Assembly: GCA_036960565.1 (NCBI GenBank)
Contig: JBALXQ010000038.1
Location: forward strand, 1 to 64,000
Source of the DNA: Bermanella sp036960565
GTDB lineage: Bacteria > Pseudomonadota > Gammaproteobacteria > Pseudomonadales > Oceanobacteraceae
Direction of reading: 5' to 3'
Length of the DNA: 64,000 nt
The notes under the pieces are model-generated. The model saw only the letters and a program-made list of their open reading frames with translations, was not told the origin of the DNA and searched no databases. A program made the translations under genes and the position numbers. Below, one piece after another: positions 27,317-36,835 of the stretch (position 1 is its first letter; each line of letters begins with the position of its first letter).

Positions 27317-28012
27317 ATGAGTGTTGTTAGCCATGAGCAGTTATTTGATTTGTCGTTCTTTGCAAATTTGGCCCCAGAATTTATGGTCCAGTTGAAGGGT
27401 GCTTGCAGTGAAATGCACTTAGAAGCGGGTCATGTATTGCTTCACCGTGGCGATGACGGAAATGCGTGTTTTGGCATTATAAGTGGCCAGCTAAAAGCCT
27501 TTGCTCACGAATCCACAGGTAAAGAAATGACGCTTGCGGTATTGAATCCTGGCCATTGGTTTGGGGAAATTTCTTTGGTAGATAATTTACCTCGTACACA
27601 TGGCACCATTGCTACTCAACCCACCGTTATTTTAAAAATGCCCAAGACTGCCTTCGATTTAGCCATTTCTCAGCAACCCAGTATTGCTATGGATGTGAGT
27701 CGGCATTTGTGTCAGCGCTTACGCCTTGCCTTTACCGCGGTAGAAGAATCGTTGTTATTGCCTTTGCCCCAACGTTTGGCTAAAAAGCTATTATTCATAC
27801 AAGCCCCGCAAGACAATCAGCAAGCTAAATCCTTTACCCAAGTGAGCCAACAAGAAATTGCACAAATGCTTGGAGTGTCTCGCCAGAGCGTATCTAAGCA
27901 ATTAACTCAGTGGGCTAAAGATGGAATTTTAGAGCTGTCTTATAATAGCTTTGCTATTTTAGACACTGTTAGAATACAAGCGCTAGCGGGTGAGGAAACC
28001 GTGCCGAGATAA
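27317..28012 (+). CDS. Crp/Fnr-family transcriptional regulator
   Basis: 231 residues from the ATG (a further 15 codons upstream are possible but unlikely). The N-terminal cyclic-nucleotide-like domain includes HRGDDGNACFGIISGQLKA and NPGHWFGEISLVDNLPRTH; a typical Crp helix-turn-helix QEIAQMLGVSRQSVSKQL follows near residue 180. The FGEISL and RT positions resemble Crp's phosphate-binding cassette, so a cyclic nucleotide may bind. Fnr-type N-terminal Fe-S cysteines are not present. Likely regulates the divergent aldolase-like gene. Confidence 0.88.
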   Translation: MSVVSHEQLFDLSFFANLAPEFMVQLKGACSEMHLEAGHVLLHRGDDGNACFGIISGQLKAFAHESTGKEMTLAVLNPGHWFGEISLVDNLPRTHGTIATQPTVILKMPKTAFDLAISQQPSIAMDVSRHLCQRLRLAFTAVEESLLLPLPQRLAKKLLFIQAPQDNQQAKSFTQVSQQEIAQMLGVSRQSVSKQLTQWAKDGILELSYNSFAILDTVRIQALAGEETVPR

Positions 28013-28150
28013 TAACCTTAAAACTAAGCTTGGTTTATTCGGCTTATAAATAATCTGACAGACTTGCCTAGTTAACATTTCTTTTTAGCATTTCAAAATC
28101 TTTCAAATTGAACAAGACTCAATAAATAAGCCATTAAAGGATTATTTAGC

Positions 28151-30568
28151 ATGCGCACGTCTTTTCGAAGCGGGTTATTAGTGTGTCTTTCATTGTTTTT
28201 AATCACTGCCTGTGGTGGTGGCGGTGGAAGTGATGATGACAATAATGGTGACCAACAACAGGATACGGCGGTGACGGCCCCCACAAATGTCTCGGCTACG
28301 GGCTTTGAAGAAGGCATTAATATTAGCTGGAGCCCGGTTACCGGCATTGGAAATTATCGGGTGTATTATAAAGCCAGCGCAGGTGTTACCAGTAGCGATC
28401 CTTATTTTCCGGCCGTGGGGACAGGGTATAACCACACAGGTTTAGCCGAAGGCGATGCCTATTTTTATGCAGTGAGCGCAGTGAATAACAGCGACGTTAG
28501 TGAGTTATCGAGCGAAGTGAGTGCCAGTGCCGATGGCATTCCGGTTCCGCCACAAGTCACGGCTAAGGTGATGGTTAAAGGAGGGGATACCCAGGCGATT
28601 ATTAGCTGGGAAGATGCCGAAGGGGCCACGAGTTATAATGTTTATTACAAGCTGGGCGCTGGGGTGAACAGCAGTGATACCGCAGTGGAAGCAGTGACCT
28701 CCCCGCATACAGTTGAGGGCCTGAGTAATGGCAGCTTGTATTCATTTATGGTGCAGTCGGTGAATGAGGATGGTGCTGGCGAAAGTAGCGAGGTGACGAC
28801 CATTAGCGATGTACGCATGACCATTACCCACCATGCCCCCCGTTTAACCTCGGCCGCCAGTGATGGTAGTCAGCTGGTATTAGTGGGAAGCGGAGGCGCG
28901 TTGTACACATCTGCATTAGATGGCTCAGCAAAAACCGCTCAAGACTCGGGCACCGAGTATGATTTGTATTCAGTGGCCTATGGTGCAAATACGTTTGTGG
29001 CTACCGGTGCCACTGGCGTTATTTTAACTTCCAGCAATGGCACCAGTTGGCAGCAGAGTTTTAGCCCAACCGGTGGCGCTATGGATAAGGTTATTTTTGC
29101 TAATAATCAGTTTTACGCCATTGGCCAAACCGCCGTGTTAATTTCCAGCGATGGAGAAGGTTGGACGATATCGGATCAAACCAGTGCTATGTGTAATAGC
29201 GAGGTGGAAAACGATAACTACCTGCAATACATAGCGTTTGCTGATGACAAGTTAGTCGTGACCGCCACCACTGGCTGTATGAAGGTAAGCACAGACAACG
29301 GCGTTAGCTGGGCAGCTAATTCGTCCAGAAGTAGCGACACCGAAGAATTTTTAGGGTTAACGCATAATGGCAGCGCATTTGTGGCCTTGAGCCGTGAAAA
29401 TGGCCCTGTGATAGAGCTGCATACTTCTAGCGATGGCGTGAGCTGGAGCCAAGCGACCATTACTGATTTAACCAGTCCCATTGGTTTGGAATTTGCCGAA
29501 GGTGTATTTGTCACCTCACACAGTGACGGCGACGGCTTAAAATATTTTAGTTCCAGCGATGGCATTAGTTGGAGCGAAGGCAGTTACAGTGAAGCGCCAA
29601 CCACTACTTTTCAATTTATTCATCACACCGGTAGTGATTTTATTAGCGTGGGGGATAATTTAGAGTTGGTGATTTCAAGCGATGGCTTAAGCTGGAATAA
29701 CACTTCAAGCGAGGTGATTTCTGCGGAATTTATTAAAGTGTTGCATGACGGCAGCCAGTACCTAGCCATATCCAGCGCGGGTGGCGTGTACACCAGTAAT
29801 GACTTGGCCCAATGGACTTTGCAAATCTCGCTTGCCCTTAGCAGTGGTGGTGTTACCGATGTTGAACGAGTAGGGAATGTTTTAACCCTGGCGGGTTATA
29901 GCGGCTTTTTTGGCAATAGCTCAAATGCAGTGGTCATGAGTCACTCCACAGTGGCGCCAGTCGATTACAGCACCGGCTGGACTTCGGCCGATGTGAGTAA
30001 CAGTGGTGGTATTAATGCTCTGGCATACGATGGCATTCATTTTCTGGCAGCCACTCGTGCCACCATTGCCTATAACGGCGAGAGCCCCTGGGAGAATATT
30101 GAAAACCAACCTGCATTTTTATCCTATACCGATATAGAAAGTGACGGCACCAATATAATTGCCCTAGCCGGCAGCACTATTTATCACCATACGGTGGCCA
30201 ACTATACCGACTGGCTGAATGTGAGTACGCCCAGTTTACCAGGTACTTATTCCAGCCTTTATGAATTTGAAGATAACTTTTACGCATTTGGGGGCACATC
30301 TATCGCGTCCAGTACCGACGGTAGCAGTTGGAGCGAACTCAACTCGGCCCCAATATCTAGCAGTGTTTTAAGCCATGACGGTGATAAATTTATTAGTGCC
30401 GCCGGCAACCGCTTAGTGAGTACAGTCGATTTTGTCACTGAAACTTTGCGTGGTGGCCGCGATGCCGAATTTAATGGTGAAATACAAATTCATGATGTGT
30501 TCTGGGATGGCAGCCAACTGATCATGGTGGGCCGCGATGGCTTTGTGGCCACTCACCCTGGGTACTAG
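28151..30568 (+). CDS. Lipoprotein with two fibronectin III domains and Asp-box-like repeats
   Basis: 805 residues. The lipobox LITAC is followed by a glycine and acidic linker. Two fibronectin type III domains span about residues 40-130 and 135-220 (YRVYYKASAGV and YNVYYKLGAGV). The rest reads as a beta-propeller-like set with at least seven S-S-D-G-x-S-W-like Asp-boxes (for example SSDGVSW, SSDGISW, SSDGLSW, STDGSSW). Such Asp-box modules are typical of sialidase-like and photosystem-assembly-type propellers, but no catalytic residues are apparent. Probably a surface or periplasmic binding protein. AAGGA precedes the ATG. Confidence 0.8.
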   Translation: MRTSFRSGLLVCLSLFLITACGGGGGSDDDNNGDQQQDTAVTAPTNVSATGFEEGINISWSPVTGIGNYRVYYKASAGVTSSDPYFPAVGTGYNHTGLAEGDAYFYAVSAVNNSDVSELSSEVSASADGIPVPPQVTAKVMVKGGDTQAIISWEDAEGATSYNVYYKLGAGVNSSDTAVEAVTSPHTVEGLSNGSLYSFMVQSVNEDGAGESSEVTTISDVRMTITHHAPRLTSAASDGSQLVLVGSGGALYTSALDGSAKTAQDSGTEYDLYSVAYGANTFVATGATGVILTSSNGTSWQQSFSPTGGAMDKVIFANNQFYAIGQTAVLISSDGEGWTISDQTSAMCNSEVENDNYLQYIAFADDKLVVTATTGCMKVSTDNGVSWAANSSRSSDTEEFLGLTHNGSAFVALSRENGPVIELHTSSDGVSWSQATITDLTSPIGLEFAEGVFVTSHSDGDGLKYFSSSDGISWSEGSYSEAPTTTFQFIHHTGSDFISVGDNLELVISSDGLSWNNTSSEVISAEFIKVLHDGSQYLAISSAGGVYTSNDLAQWTLQISLALSSGGVTDVERVGNVLTLAGYSGFFGNSSNAVVMSHSTVAPVDYSTGWTSADVSNSGGINALAYDGIHFLAATRATIAYNGESPWENIENQPAFLSYTDIESDGTNIIALAGSTIYHHTVANYTDWLNVSTPSLPGTYSSLYEFEDNFYAFGGTSIASSTDGSSWSELNSAPISSSVLSHDGDKFISAAGNRLVSTVDFVTETLRGGRDAEFNGEIQIHDVFWDGSQLIMVGRDGFVATHPGY

Positions 30569-30736
30569 CGCCTTAGGTTGCCAGCACGACACTTAGTGTT
30601 GAGTAAGCACATTGATGCCTTAGTGAATGAAAGGTTCACAGGGGTTTCAATGACTACATAACCTCTACAAAATATCTTACTCTGCCAATTTACGTTACTC
30701 TTTATTAAAATAAACCCACCAACATTGGCATTGTTT

Positions 30737-31693
30737 ATGATTACCATCGAAGCCGTGGCTCCGCCTTCTAATGAAGATGCCATCACTCGTATAGCAAAAC
30801 AAAGTGATGCCAAAGATTATTGGACCAGCAGTAAAAGCGATAAACAAATCGCCATTAAAATACTGGTTGAAAAATCGAAGTCCCAAAAGATTTTAGATCA
30901 GTTACAAAACTTAATGGAAGGAAAAAGTAACTTTAGAGTGGTGGCATATCCATTGGAAATAGCGCTGCCATATGAACATAGCACCCAAAGTAAACAAAGC
31001 ACGGTATCCCGTGAAGCTTTGCTTAATCAATTAAGTGCACAAGGTAAGGTAGATGGCCATTACTTAATGCTGGTGTTTTTAAGCACTATCGTTGCCGCCA
31101 TCGGTTTAATTGAAAATAACGTGGCAGTGATCATTGGCGCCATGGTGATTGCCCCACTACTGGGACCAAACTTGTCGCTTTCGCTGGCCACCACCTTGGG
31201 AAAAGTCAGTGCTATTTTAGGGTCGTTAAAAACCTTATTGATGGGCATTAGTTTTGCCCTTGGCATTTCCATCTTGGTGGGTTGGTTTTACCCCAACATT
31301 ACCTTTACTCATGAATTGCTTAGTCGTACCACGGTAGGCATGGACAGCCTGGCGCTAGCGTTGGCCTCAGGAGCAGCAGCGGCCTTGTCTATTACCACCG
31401 GAGTGTCATCGGTTTTGGTGGGGGTGATGGTGGCAGTGGCCTTGTTACCACCGACAGTTACCTTAGGGATTTGTCTTGGTCTAAATGCATTTGAATATGC
31501 ACAAGGAGCGGCTTACCTACTGATTGCTAACATTGCCTCGGTAAATTTAACTGCGCAATTAACCATGCGCGTAAAAGGCATTAAGCCCAGGGAAGAAAAC
31601 CAGCAAAAAACGGCGCTTATGGTGTTTTGTATTGGGGTGAGTGTGTGGATGGCGTTGATTGGTTTTTTAGTTTATAGGTTTATGTACATATAA
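30737..31693 (+). CDS. DUF389 (TIGR00341) membrane protein
   Basis: 318 residues from the ATG. The N-terminal 110 residues are soluble and mixed alpha/beta, and the C-terminal part has about six membrane helices with the family core VDGHYLMLVFLSTIVAAIGL, AVIIGAMVIAPLLGP and VAVALLPPTVTLG. Function is not established for the family. Monocistronic; convergent with the thioesterase gene, with a short imperfect hairpin in the gap. Confidence 0.88.
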   Translation: MITIEAVAPPSNEDAITRIAKQSDAKDYWTSSKSDKQIAIKILVEKSKSQKILDQLQNLMEGKSNFRVVAYPLEIALPYEHSTQSKQSTVSREALLNQLSAQGKVDGHYLMLVFLSTIVAAIGLIENNVAVIIGAMVIAPLLGPNLSLSLATTLGKVSAILGSLKTLLMGISFALGISILVGWFYPNITFTHELLSRTTVGMDSLALALASGAAAALSITTGVSSVLVGVMVAVALLPPTVTLGICLGLNAFEYAQGAAYLLIANIASVNLTAQLTMRVKGIKPREENQQKTALMVFCIGVSVWMALIGFLVYRFMYI

Positions 31694-31696
31694 AGA

Positions 31697-31727
31697 TGAG
31701 TAAGTCTTTTCGTAAACCTACTCACTA
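31697..31727. terminator. Possible hairpin between convergent genes
   Basis: GAGTAAG and CCTACTC pair imperfectly (one mismatch) across the gap between DUF389 and the thioesterase gene, followed by AAAATTT. A weak bidirectional terminator is possible. Confidence 0.3.
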
Positions 31728-31750
31728 AAATTTGTGGCAAGACTTAAACG

Positions 31751-32170
31751 TTAACTCTTAGGGCGAGGGTAAAGAATCATTTGTGTACACCTAAATAGCG
31801 CGATGGTTTTTCCTGTCTCTTTATGGCTGACGGTGGCATCCCACACTTGAGTCGTTCTGCCTGAATGAGTAGGGGTGGCAACACAGATGATGGTTCCTTG
31901 CGTTGCTGTACCCAAATGATTCGATTTAAGTTCAATCGTGGTAAAGCCCGTTGCCCCATCGGGTAAATTTACTAAACAGCCATTACCACAAGCGGTGTCT
32001 GCCAGAGTGACCACACTGCCTGCATGTAAGAACCCATTAGGAGCCATGTGATGCGGTTTAATTTCAATCTGTGCAATTAACTTTTCCTCACTTACATGAG
32101 TAACCTGAATGCCCATGTGGCCGGGAAGTTTGTCTGCGCATACTTGATTTAATTGAGTTGGATCTAACAT
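31751..32170 (-). CDS. Hotdog-fold thioesterase, PaaI-like
   Basis: 139 residues of the PaaI family. The core APNGFLHAGSVVTLADTACG, with the asparagine, histidine and glycine at the active-site helix, and TIELKSNHLG are characteristic. It hydrolyses acyl- or aryl-CoA thioesters; the acyl group is not predictable. Faces the DUF389 gene. Confidence 0.88.
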   Translation of the reverse strand: MLDPTQLNQVCADKLPGHMGIQVTHVSEEKLIAQIEIKPHHMAPNGFLHAGSVVTLADTACGNGCLVNLPDGATGFTTIELKSNHLGTATQGTIICVATPTHSGRTTQVWDATVSHKETGKTIALFRCTQMILYPRPKS

Positions 32171-32343
32171 GGTCTTTCCTAGAAATGTATTGCGATATAG
32201 AGTGCCCTCTGGAAATTAATATCACAATAGCCAGTGGCACAGTTAGATAAATATTACCAGTTACCATTCTGCGCTAAATTCGGTTTACATCATTAATGAA
32301 TGCTCTAAAATGCCGGCTTTTAATTCATTAAACGGATTTAACT

Positions 32344-33690
32344 GTGCGTAAACCTTTATTAATTTCTACCTTTTTATTGGCCTCTTCAGGTTTAGCCAGC
32401 CCATGGATTTTGGGTCAAATTGCCGAAAAACAGTTTCAAACGGAATTGGCTGTTGCACAAAGCCAAAATGAGAATTTGATCATTTCGGATGCGACCTTCG
32501 AAAGAGGCTACTTGGAATCTAAAGTCAGTTTAAATATGGCCTTTGATAATGTCGCAGATGAGATCCCACCTTTTTCTATATTGATTGAATCTAAACTAAC
32601 ACATGCCCCGATTACCTCTGGTGAGTTCGGTGTTTTGTTTTTTGAAGTTTATTCCCAGGATAAAATATCCCTAGTAGACGCGCCTGAAGAAATTAAAACC
32701 TTCATTACGCAGCAGCTGGGAGGCACCTTGTTGACCGGGTTTTCTCATGCCAACGCAATGGGGAATTACGATAGCGTTATGACTTCAGCTGAGTTTGATT
32801 TTTCTAATGAGGAGGAAGGTATCAGCATTAACCTAGCCCCTATGGAAATAACGGCACAGGGTAATGTAGATGGGACGGCTTCAGATATTACCTTGTCTAT
32901 AGCCACCTCCAATATTAAAGGGGCTAACTTCAGCGCCGAATTTTCCGATATCACTGCCAATGCCGATATTAAAGAGCATTCATCTGGGGTTGAACTAGGA
33001 GAATCGGCAATGAATGTGGGGCAATTGGTTATTAATTCAGATAAGGGCAATGCGAGTTTCACTAACATGTCTATCGCTGCCATAAGTGAAATTATTGATA
33101 ATAAAATTAATACCAATGTTATTTATAATGTTGAAAGTGTTACTTCGCCACTGCCATTAACTTCTGCCAGCTATGACATTGATTTAAACGGGTTTACATT
33201 GGAATCAGCGGATTTGATGGAAAACCTACAGAGTCATTTGGAAAATGTTGATTCAGCTTCATTCACAACTGATGAGTACTTTAATCAATTACTAGAAGCC
33301 ACTTTTCAACCGGGTTTACAGTTAAATCAAGAGATTAAAGTAAATGCGTTTGGAGGAGATTGGTTGGCTAATCTGGAGGTTGAGTTTAATGGTATTGAAG
33401 GCGTTGAACTTTCTGAATTAGTGGATCCTAAAGTGGCAGTAAAAGCGATTTCAGCCCAGATGTTAATCACAGCCGATAGCAATGCCATATTGCAATCACC
33501 AGCAGCAAACATGGTTGATCCTTTAATGCAGCAAGGGTTTATAAAACTTGAAGACGGTACTCTAGTGACTGTCGCGACACTGGTAGACGGTAAGCTAACG
33601 TTGAACGAACAAGATATTCCTGTAGAACCGTTGATCAATGCGGTACTGGCTAAAATTGCGCAAGCTCAACAAGAGACGGCAGCAAACTAG
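32344..33690 (+). CDS. YdgA/DUF945 family protein
   Basis: 448 residues, starting from GTG (VRKPLLISTFLLAS); a signal anchor runs to about residue 20, so the bulk is periplasmic. Features of the DUF945 family include the early Q-x-A-E-K-Q-F stretch and ISDATFERGYLESKV. The family is found across Gammaproteobacteria and has no known biochemical role; envelope localisation is probable. The 173 bases upstream are divergent promoter space shared with the thioesterase gene. Confidence 0.82.
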   Translation: MRKPLLISTFLLASSGLASPWILGQIAEKQFQTELAVAQSQNENLIISDATFERGYLESKVSLNMAFDNVADEIPPFSILIESKLTHAPITSGEFGVLFFEVYSQDKISLVDAPEEIKTFITQQLGGTLLTGFSHANAMGNYDSVMTSAEFDFSNEEEGISINLAPMEITAQGNVDGTASDITLSIATSNIKGANFSAEFSDITANADIKEHSSGVELGESAMNVGQLVINSDKGNASFTNMSIAAISEIIDNKINTNVIYNVESVTSPLPLTSASYDIDLNGFTLESADLMENLQSHLENVDSASFTTDEYFNQLLEATFQPGLQLNQEIKVNAFGGDWLANLEVEFNGIEGVELSELVDPKVAVKAISAQMLITADSNAILQSPAANMVDPLMQQGFIKLEDGTLVTVATLVDGKLTLNEQDIPVEPLINAVLAKIAQAQQETAAN

Positions 33691-34066
33691 GTGAGTTAAT
33701 AACTTTAGAGTTGGCCTTGTACTTCATAATATAAGGCAGGGCCAAGCTCGCTTTCAAATTAAGGCTATTTTTAGCCAACCCCCTATTTATACACAGGGTA
33801 TAAGCCAGCCAGAAAATATAATCGAACACAATATAACCACTCGCTTCCTTGCAACACACATTTCCTCTTGAATCTTCCCATACCGTTAAAACCCTCTTTA
33901 CACAGGCATTGGACTCATTTCTAATACCCGCCAACAACGATTAACCGTTTTTACTACCGTTATTGGCCAGGCAGTCAGTAAATGCTCTATGTAAACCTGC
34001 AGCATCACTATCACTAATCTGTCTGAGCTTCTAAACTGACAACAATCCACATTTTAGGACATTTTC
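33691..34066. other. Intergenic stretch, no gene seen
   Basis: 376 bases between the YdgA-like gene and the aminotransferase. No convincing coding frame, tRNA or hairpin terminator was recognised. It must contain the aminotransferase promoter; AGGAC just before the next ATG is that gene's ribosome site. An upstream riboswitch was considered but no conserved core was visible. Confidence 0.5.
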
Positions 34067-35194
34067 ATGGCCGGCTTACTTCCCAACGTAGATCCAGATG
34101 GTCTTTTAGAATATTCAGTCGTATTCACTGACCGCTCGCTAAACCACATGTCACAGACTTTCCAAGGGGTGATGAACGATATTTCAAGCACTCTTAAAGA
34201 CGTATACAAGTCTGAAGCGGTAGTAGTGGTACCCGGTGGCGGCACTTACGGCATGGAAGCAGTGGCGCGTCAGTTTGCTGTGGATAAAAAATGTTTAGTG
34301 ATTCGTAACGGTTTCTTCAGTTTCCGTTGGAGCCAAATTTTCGATATGGGCAACATTCCTGCCTCTACTACGGTATTAAAAGCACGCACCATAGAAGAAG
34401 GCCCACAAGCGGCTTTTGCACCAGCGCCTATTGAAGAAGTTGTGGCGGCCATAAAAAGCGAAAAGCCTGATTTTGTATTTGCCCCTCATGTGGAAACTGC
34501 ATCAGGCATGATCTTGCCTGATGACTATCTTAAAGCCGTGAGCGATGCGGTTCATTCTGTGGGTGGCCTTTTTGTACTAGATTGCATCGCTTCCGGTACG
34601 GTCTGGGTAGATATGCAAGAAACTGGCGTAGACATTTTAATTAGCGCCCCACAAAAAGGTTGGAGCGCGTCTCCTTGTGCCGCCCTTGTGATGCTAAATA
34701 AAGATGCATTGGCTTTGTTAGAAACCACTACCAGCAACAGCTTTGCCTGCGACCTTAAAAAGTGGCACCAAATTATGCAAGCTTACGAAAATGGCGGCCA
34801 TGCTTACCACGCGACTATGCCAACTGACGCCTTAACCAAATTCCGCAATGCCATGTTAGAAACCAAGGCCTACGGATTTGAAAAAGTAAAAGCCGAGCAA
34901 ATAGAGCTAGGCGCCAAAGCGCGTGCCTTACTTGAAAGCAAAGGCATTAAGTCGGTAGCGGCCGAAGGTTTTAAAGCCCCGGGGGTTGTGGTTAATTACA
35001 CTACCGACGCCGGAATGCAAAATGGTAGCAAGTTTGCCGCACAAGGCATGCAAGCCGCAGCCGGTGTTCCGCTTAAGTGTGATGAAGGTGAAGACTTTAA
35101 AACCTTCCGTTTAGGCTTGTTTGGTCTTGATAAATTGCACAACATTGACCGTACTGTGGGCGAGCTTGAGAAAGTGTTAGAGAAGATTCTTTAA
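34067..35194 (+). CDS. PLP-dependent class V aminotransferase (alanine/serine-glyoxylate type)
   Basis: 375 residues. PLP lysine is probably Lys197 in SAPQKGWSA; GGGTYGMEA (57-65) is the phosphate-binding loop, and FVLDCIASG precedes the PLP-stacking region. Fold type I, subgroup of small class V enzymes that transfer the amino group between serine or alanine and glyoxylate or related acids. The substrate pair is uncertain, and some relatives act on 2-aminoethylphosphonate. Monocistronic with terminator. Confidence 0.88.
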   Translation: MAGLLPNVDPDGLLEYSVVFTDRSLNHMSQTFQGVMNDISSTLKDVYKSEAVVVVPGGGTYGMEAVARQFAVDKKCLVIRNGFFSFRWSQIFDMGNIPASTTVLKARTIEEGPQAAFAPAPIEEVVAAIKSEKPDFVFAPHVETASGMILPDDYLKAVSDAVHSVGGLFVLDCIASGTVWVDMQETGVDILISAPQKGWSASPCAALVMLNKDALALLETTTSNSFACDLKKWHQIMQAYENGGHAYHATMPTDALTKFRNAMLETKAYGFEKVKAEQIELGAKARALLESKGIKSVAAEGFKAPGVVVNYTTDAGMQNGSKFAAQGMQAAAGVPLKCDEGEDFKTFRLGLFGLDKLHNIDRTVGELEKVLEKIL

Positions 35195-35220
35195 TTTCTT
35201 TTTAAATACCCAATGAATAT

Positions 35221-35252
35221 AAAAGCCCAGCCCTAAACAGTCTGGGCTTTTT
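35221..35252 (+). terminator. Rho-independent terminator after the aminotransferase
   Basis: AAAGCCCAG and CTGGGCTTT enclose an 11-base loop, followed by TT. Confidence 0.82.
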
Positions 35253-35255
35253 ACG

Positions 35256-35510
35256 TCCAGGGATGGACAGTATCCTTAAAATGCAGGAGCAATTTTAAGG
35301 GTGAGTTAGGGATGGACGTTCATTTTTTTGCTCGGCTCTGGCTCCTGCTTCGCTCTACCGATTTACTCCATTTAATAGTCCATGCAAAAATGACATTTCC
35401 GCCATCCATAGCGGTCGTATCCTTAAAATGCACAGCTACATGGATGTCGTGGGTAGGGCGACGCAGGATGCCAAAGCCGAGGAGCAATTTTAAGAATACG
35501 TCCGAGTTTC
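35256..35510. repeat. Compound intergenic repeat with nested inverted arms
   Basis: Three short motifs occur twice each: AGGGATGGAC (35259, 35308), TATCCTTAAAATGCA (35271, 35418) and GGAGCAATTTTAAG (35286, 35481). The second and third are near complements (CCTTAAAAT with ATTTTAAG), so the first pair forms a tight imperfect hairpin and the second pair a long-range one ending TACG. The arrangement resembles a nested, dispersed REP- or MITE-like element. Small open frames here are not convincing genes. Confidence 0.55.
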
Positions 35511-35518
35511 AGTTAAAG

Positions 35519-36355
35519 TTATATAACCAAAAATTCCAACAAAGTACTCACTAAATTTTCAGGATGCGTGATCATCGGAATATGCCCGCTGTTAATGGTG
35601 CTGGTTTTAATAGTCTTTAATTGTTTTTCAATTTTATGCTGAGAGGCCAGCGAGATGATTTTGTCGTTTTTAGTAAAGATGTAAAACTTCTTAATAACGC
35701 TGAATTTCTCTTTATTCATTTTCACCACACCATCGGCGATATAGGCAGGCTCATTCACCGCAGAATCCAGTATGATTTTCTTTAATTGGCTATTTTGTTT
35801 GGATGAAAAAGCTTCAACAAAAGCATCTTGATTAGATATCACCATAAGGCCACTGCTCTCCTCATAGCTTACTCCTTTATAATAATGTACTTCATCTTCT
35901 TTATTTAGTTTATCGAAAGGCTTTTCTCCTGTTAGTGGCGAGACAGAGGCGAGATAAATTATGCGCTCTACTTTTAACTGGGGGCAGACTGACTGGGCAT
36001 GATTGACAATGGCACCTCCCTGGCTATGAGTGACAAATGTTATTTTTTTATCCAATTCAGAAACTTTTTTACATAGAAAACTGGCTGATGTATTTAAGGT
36101 TATATCTTTTGGATTAATACTATCCTTTCGACCGGGAAGGTTAATTGCCATGCTCTGATAACCCTCTTTATTTATTCCGTGCTCTATTTCTTTCCAAGAA
36201 TCTGCCGTTAAGTGAGCACCATGTACAAATACCACCATGTGCATGTTTTTTAAAGTATCAGTATAACCTTGGGTTAGGGTGCTTATGGAGAGTAAAAAAG
36301 CTATTAAGCTGAATGTCTTACCTGCTTTTATTGGTTTTTTCATGAATGTACTCAT
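35519..36355 (-). CDS. Secreted alpha/beta hydrolase
   Basis: 278 residues with an N-terminal hydrophobic signal segment (about 13-30). Catalytic layout: VFVHGAHLTADSW (oxyanion), THSQGGAIV (Ser nucleophile), TKNDKII (Asp candidate) and NSGHIPMITHP (His). Close in style to salicylate- or pheophytinase-like carboxyl esterases of the EstE branch; substrate unknown. AAGGA precedes the start by about nine bases. It lies next to the compound repeat and is transcribed alone. Confidence 0.82.
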   Translation of the reverse strand: MSTFMKKPIKAGKTFSLIAFLLSISTLTQGYTDTLKNMHMVVFVHGAHLTADSWKEIEHGINKEGYQSMAINLPGRKDSINPKDITLNTSASFLCKKVSELDKKITFVTHSQGGAIVNHAQSVCPQLKVERIIYLASVSPLTGEKPFDKLNKEDEVHYYKGVSYEESSGLMVISNQDAFVEAFSSKQNSQLKKIILDSAVNEPAYIADGVVKMNKEKFSVIKKFYIFTKNDKIISLASQHKIEKQLKTIKTSTINSGHIPMITHPENLVSTLLEFLVI

Positions 36356-36835
36356 AGTGATTATTCCTTTAATAAAAAAATGATGATTGTTTGTTAATGG
36401 GTCTGATTTCGACGATTTTTGTGAAGTGTTGGCGAATAATAAAGGCGCTTATTTTCCATGGATTTTATCTTCAATAAAAAAACATGTGTATACCGATTAA
36501 TTCTTATATTTTTTATTAAATCGCGTGATAGAAAATCACTTATTGATGAATTTAGCCTAAATATAGGCTACTCGAAAAAAGCGGCTATGGGCGTATAATT
36601 TGAGTGTGACTGATTCTAAATCGGTCGTAATGCTCGAAGCTTGAAACACTATTTTTAGGCGTATTAAGTTTAATGGGTAATGACTTATATAGTCCTAGTT
36701 AAAGCTAGGGCTAGGCCTTTTCAGTAGCCTAGCAAATGCTTTCGGTGTTTTCTTACTATCCGCTTTTTCCTGTCTATACTTTTTTAATGCGGGTATTCCA
36801 TGTAAATGGGGCCTAATCACCAAAAGGGGCGGGGC
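36356..36835. other. Long intergenic stretch upstream of the binding-protein/kinase operon
   Basis: 480 bases, very A/T-rich near the hydrolase end. It should contain divergent promoters. A small hairpin is possible (CCTAG and CTAGG near 36692). I see no gene, tRNA or recognisable riboswitch in it. Confidence 0.4.

Noticed and set aside
28199..28435. Minus-strand frame in the lipoprotein gene
   Set aside because: Antisense to the repetitive glycine and fibronectin region, an artefact of base composition.
32344..33690. Minus-strand frames of about 100 codons within the YdgA-like gene
   Set aside because: They are antisense to a clearly better plus-strand protein and have no recognisable sequence.
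35312..35554. Open frame inside the compound repeat
   Set aside because: Composed mainly of repeat units and reads through into the hydrolase gene on the other strand.
36600..36830. Riboswitch (c-di-GMP type) upstream of the signalling operon
   Set aside because: Considered because of the cyclase genes, but no conserved core or tetraloop receptor could be seen.
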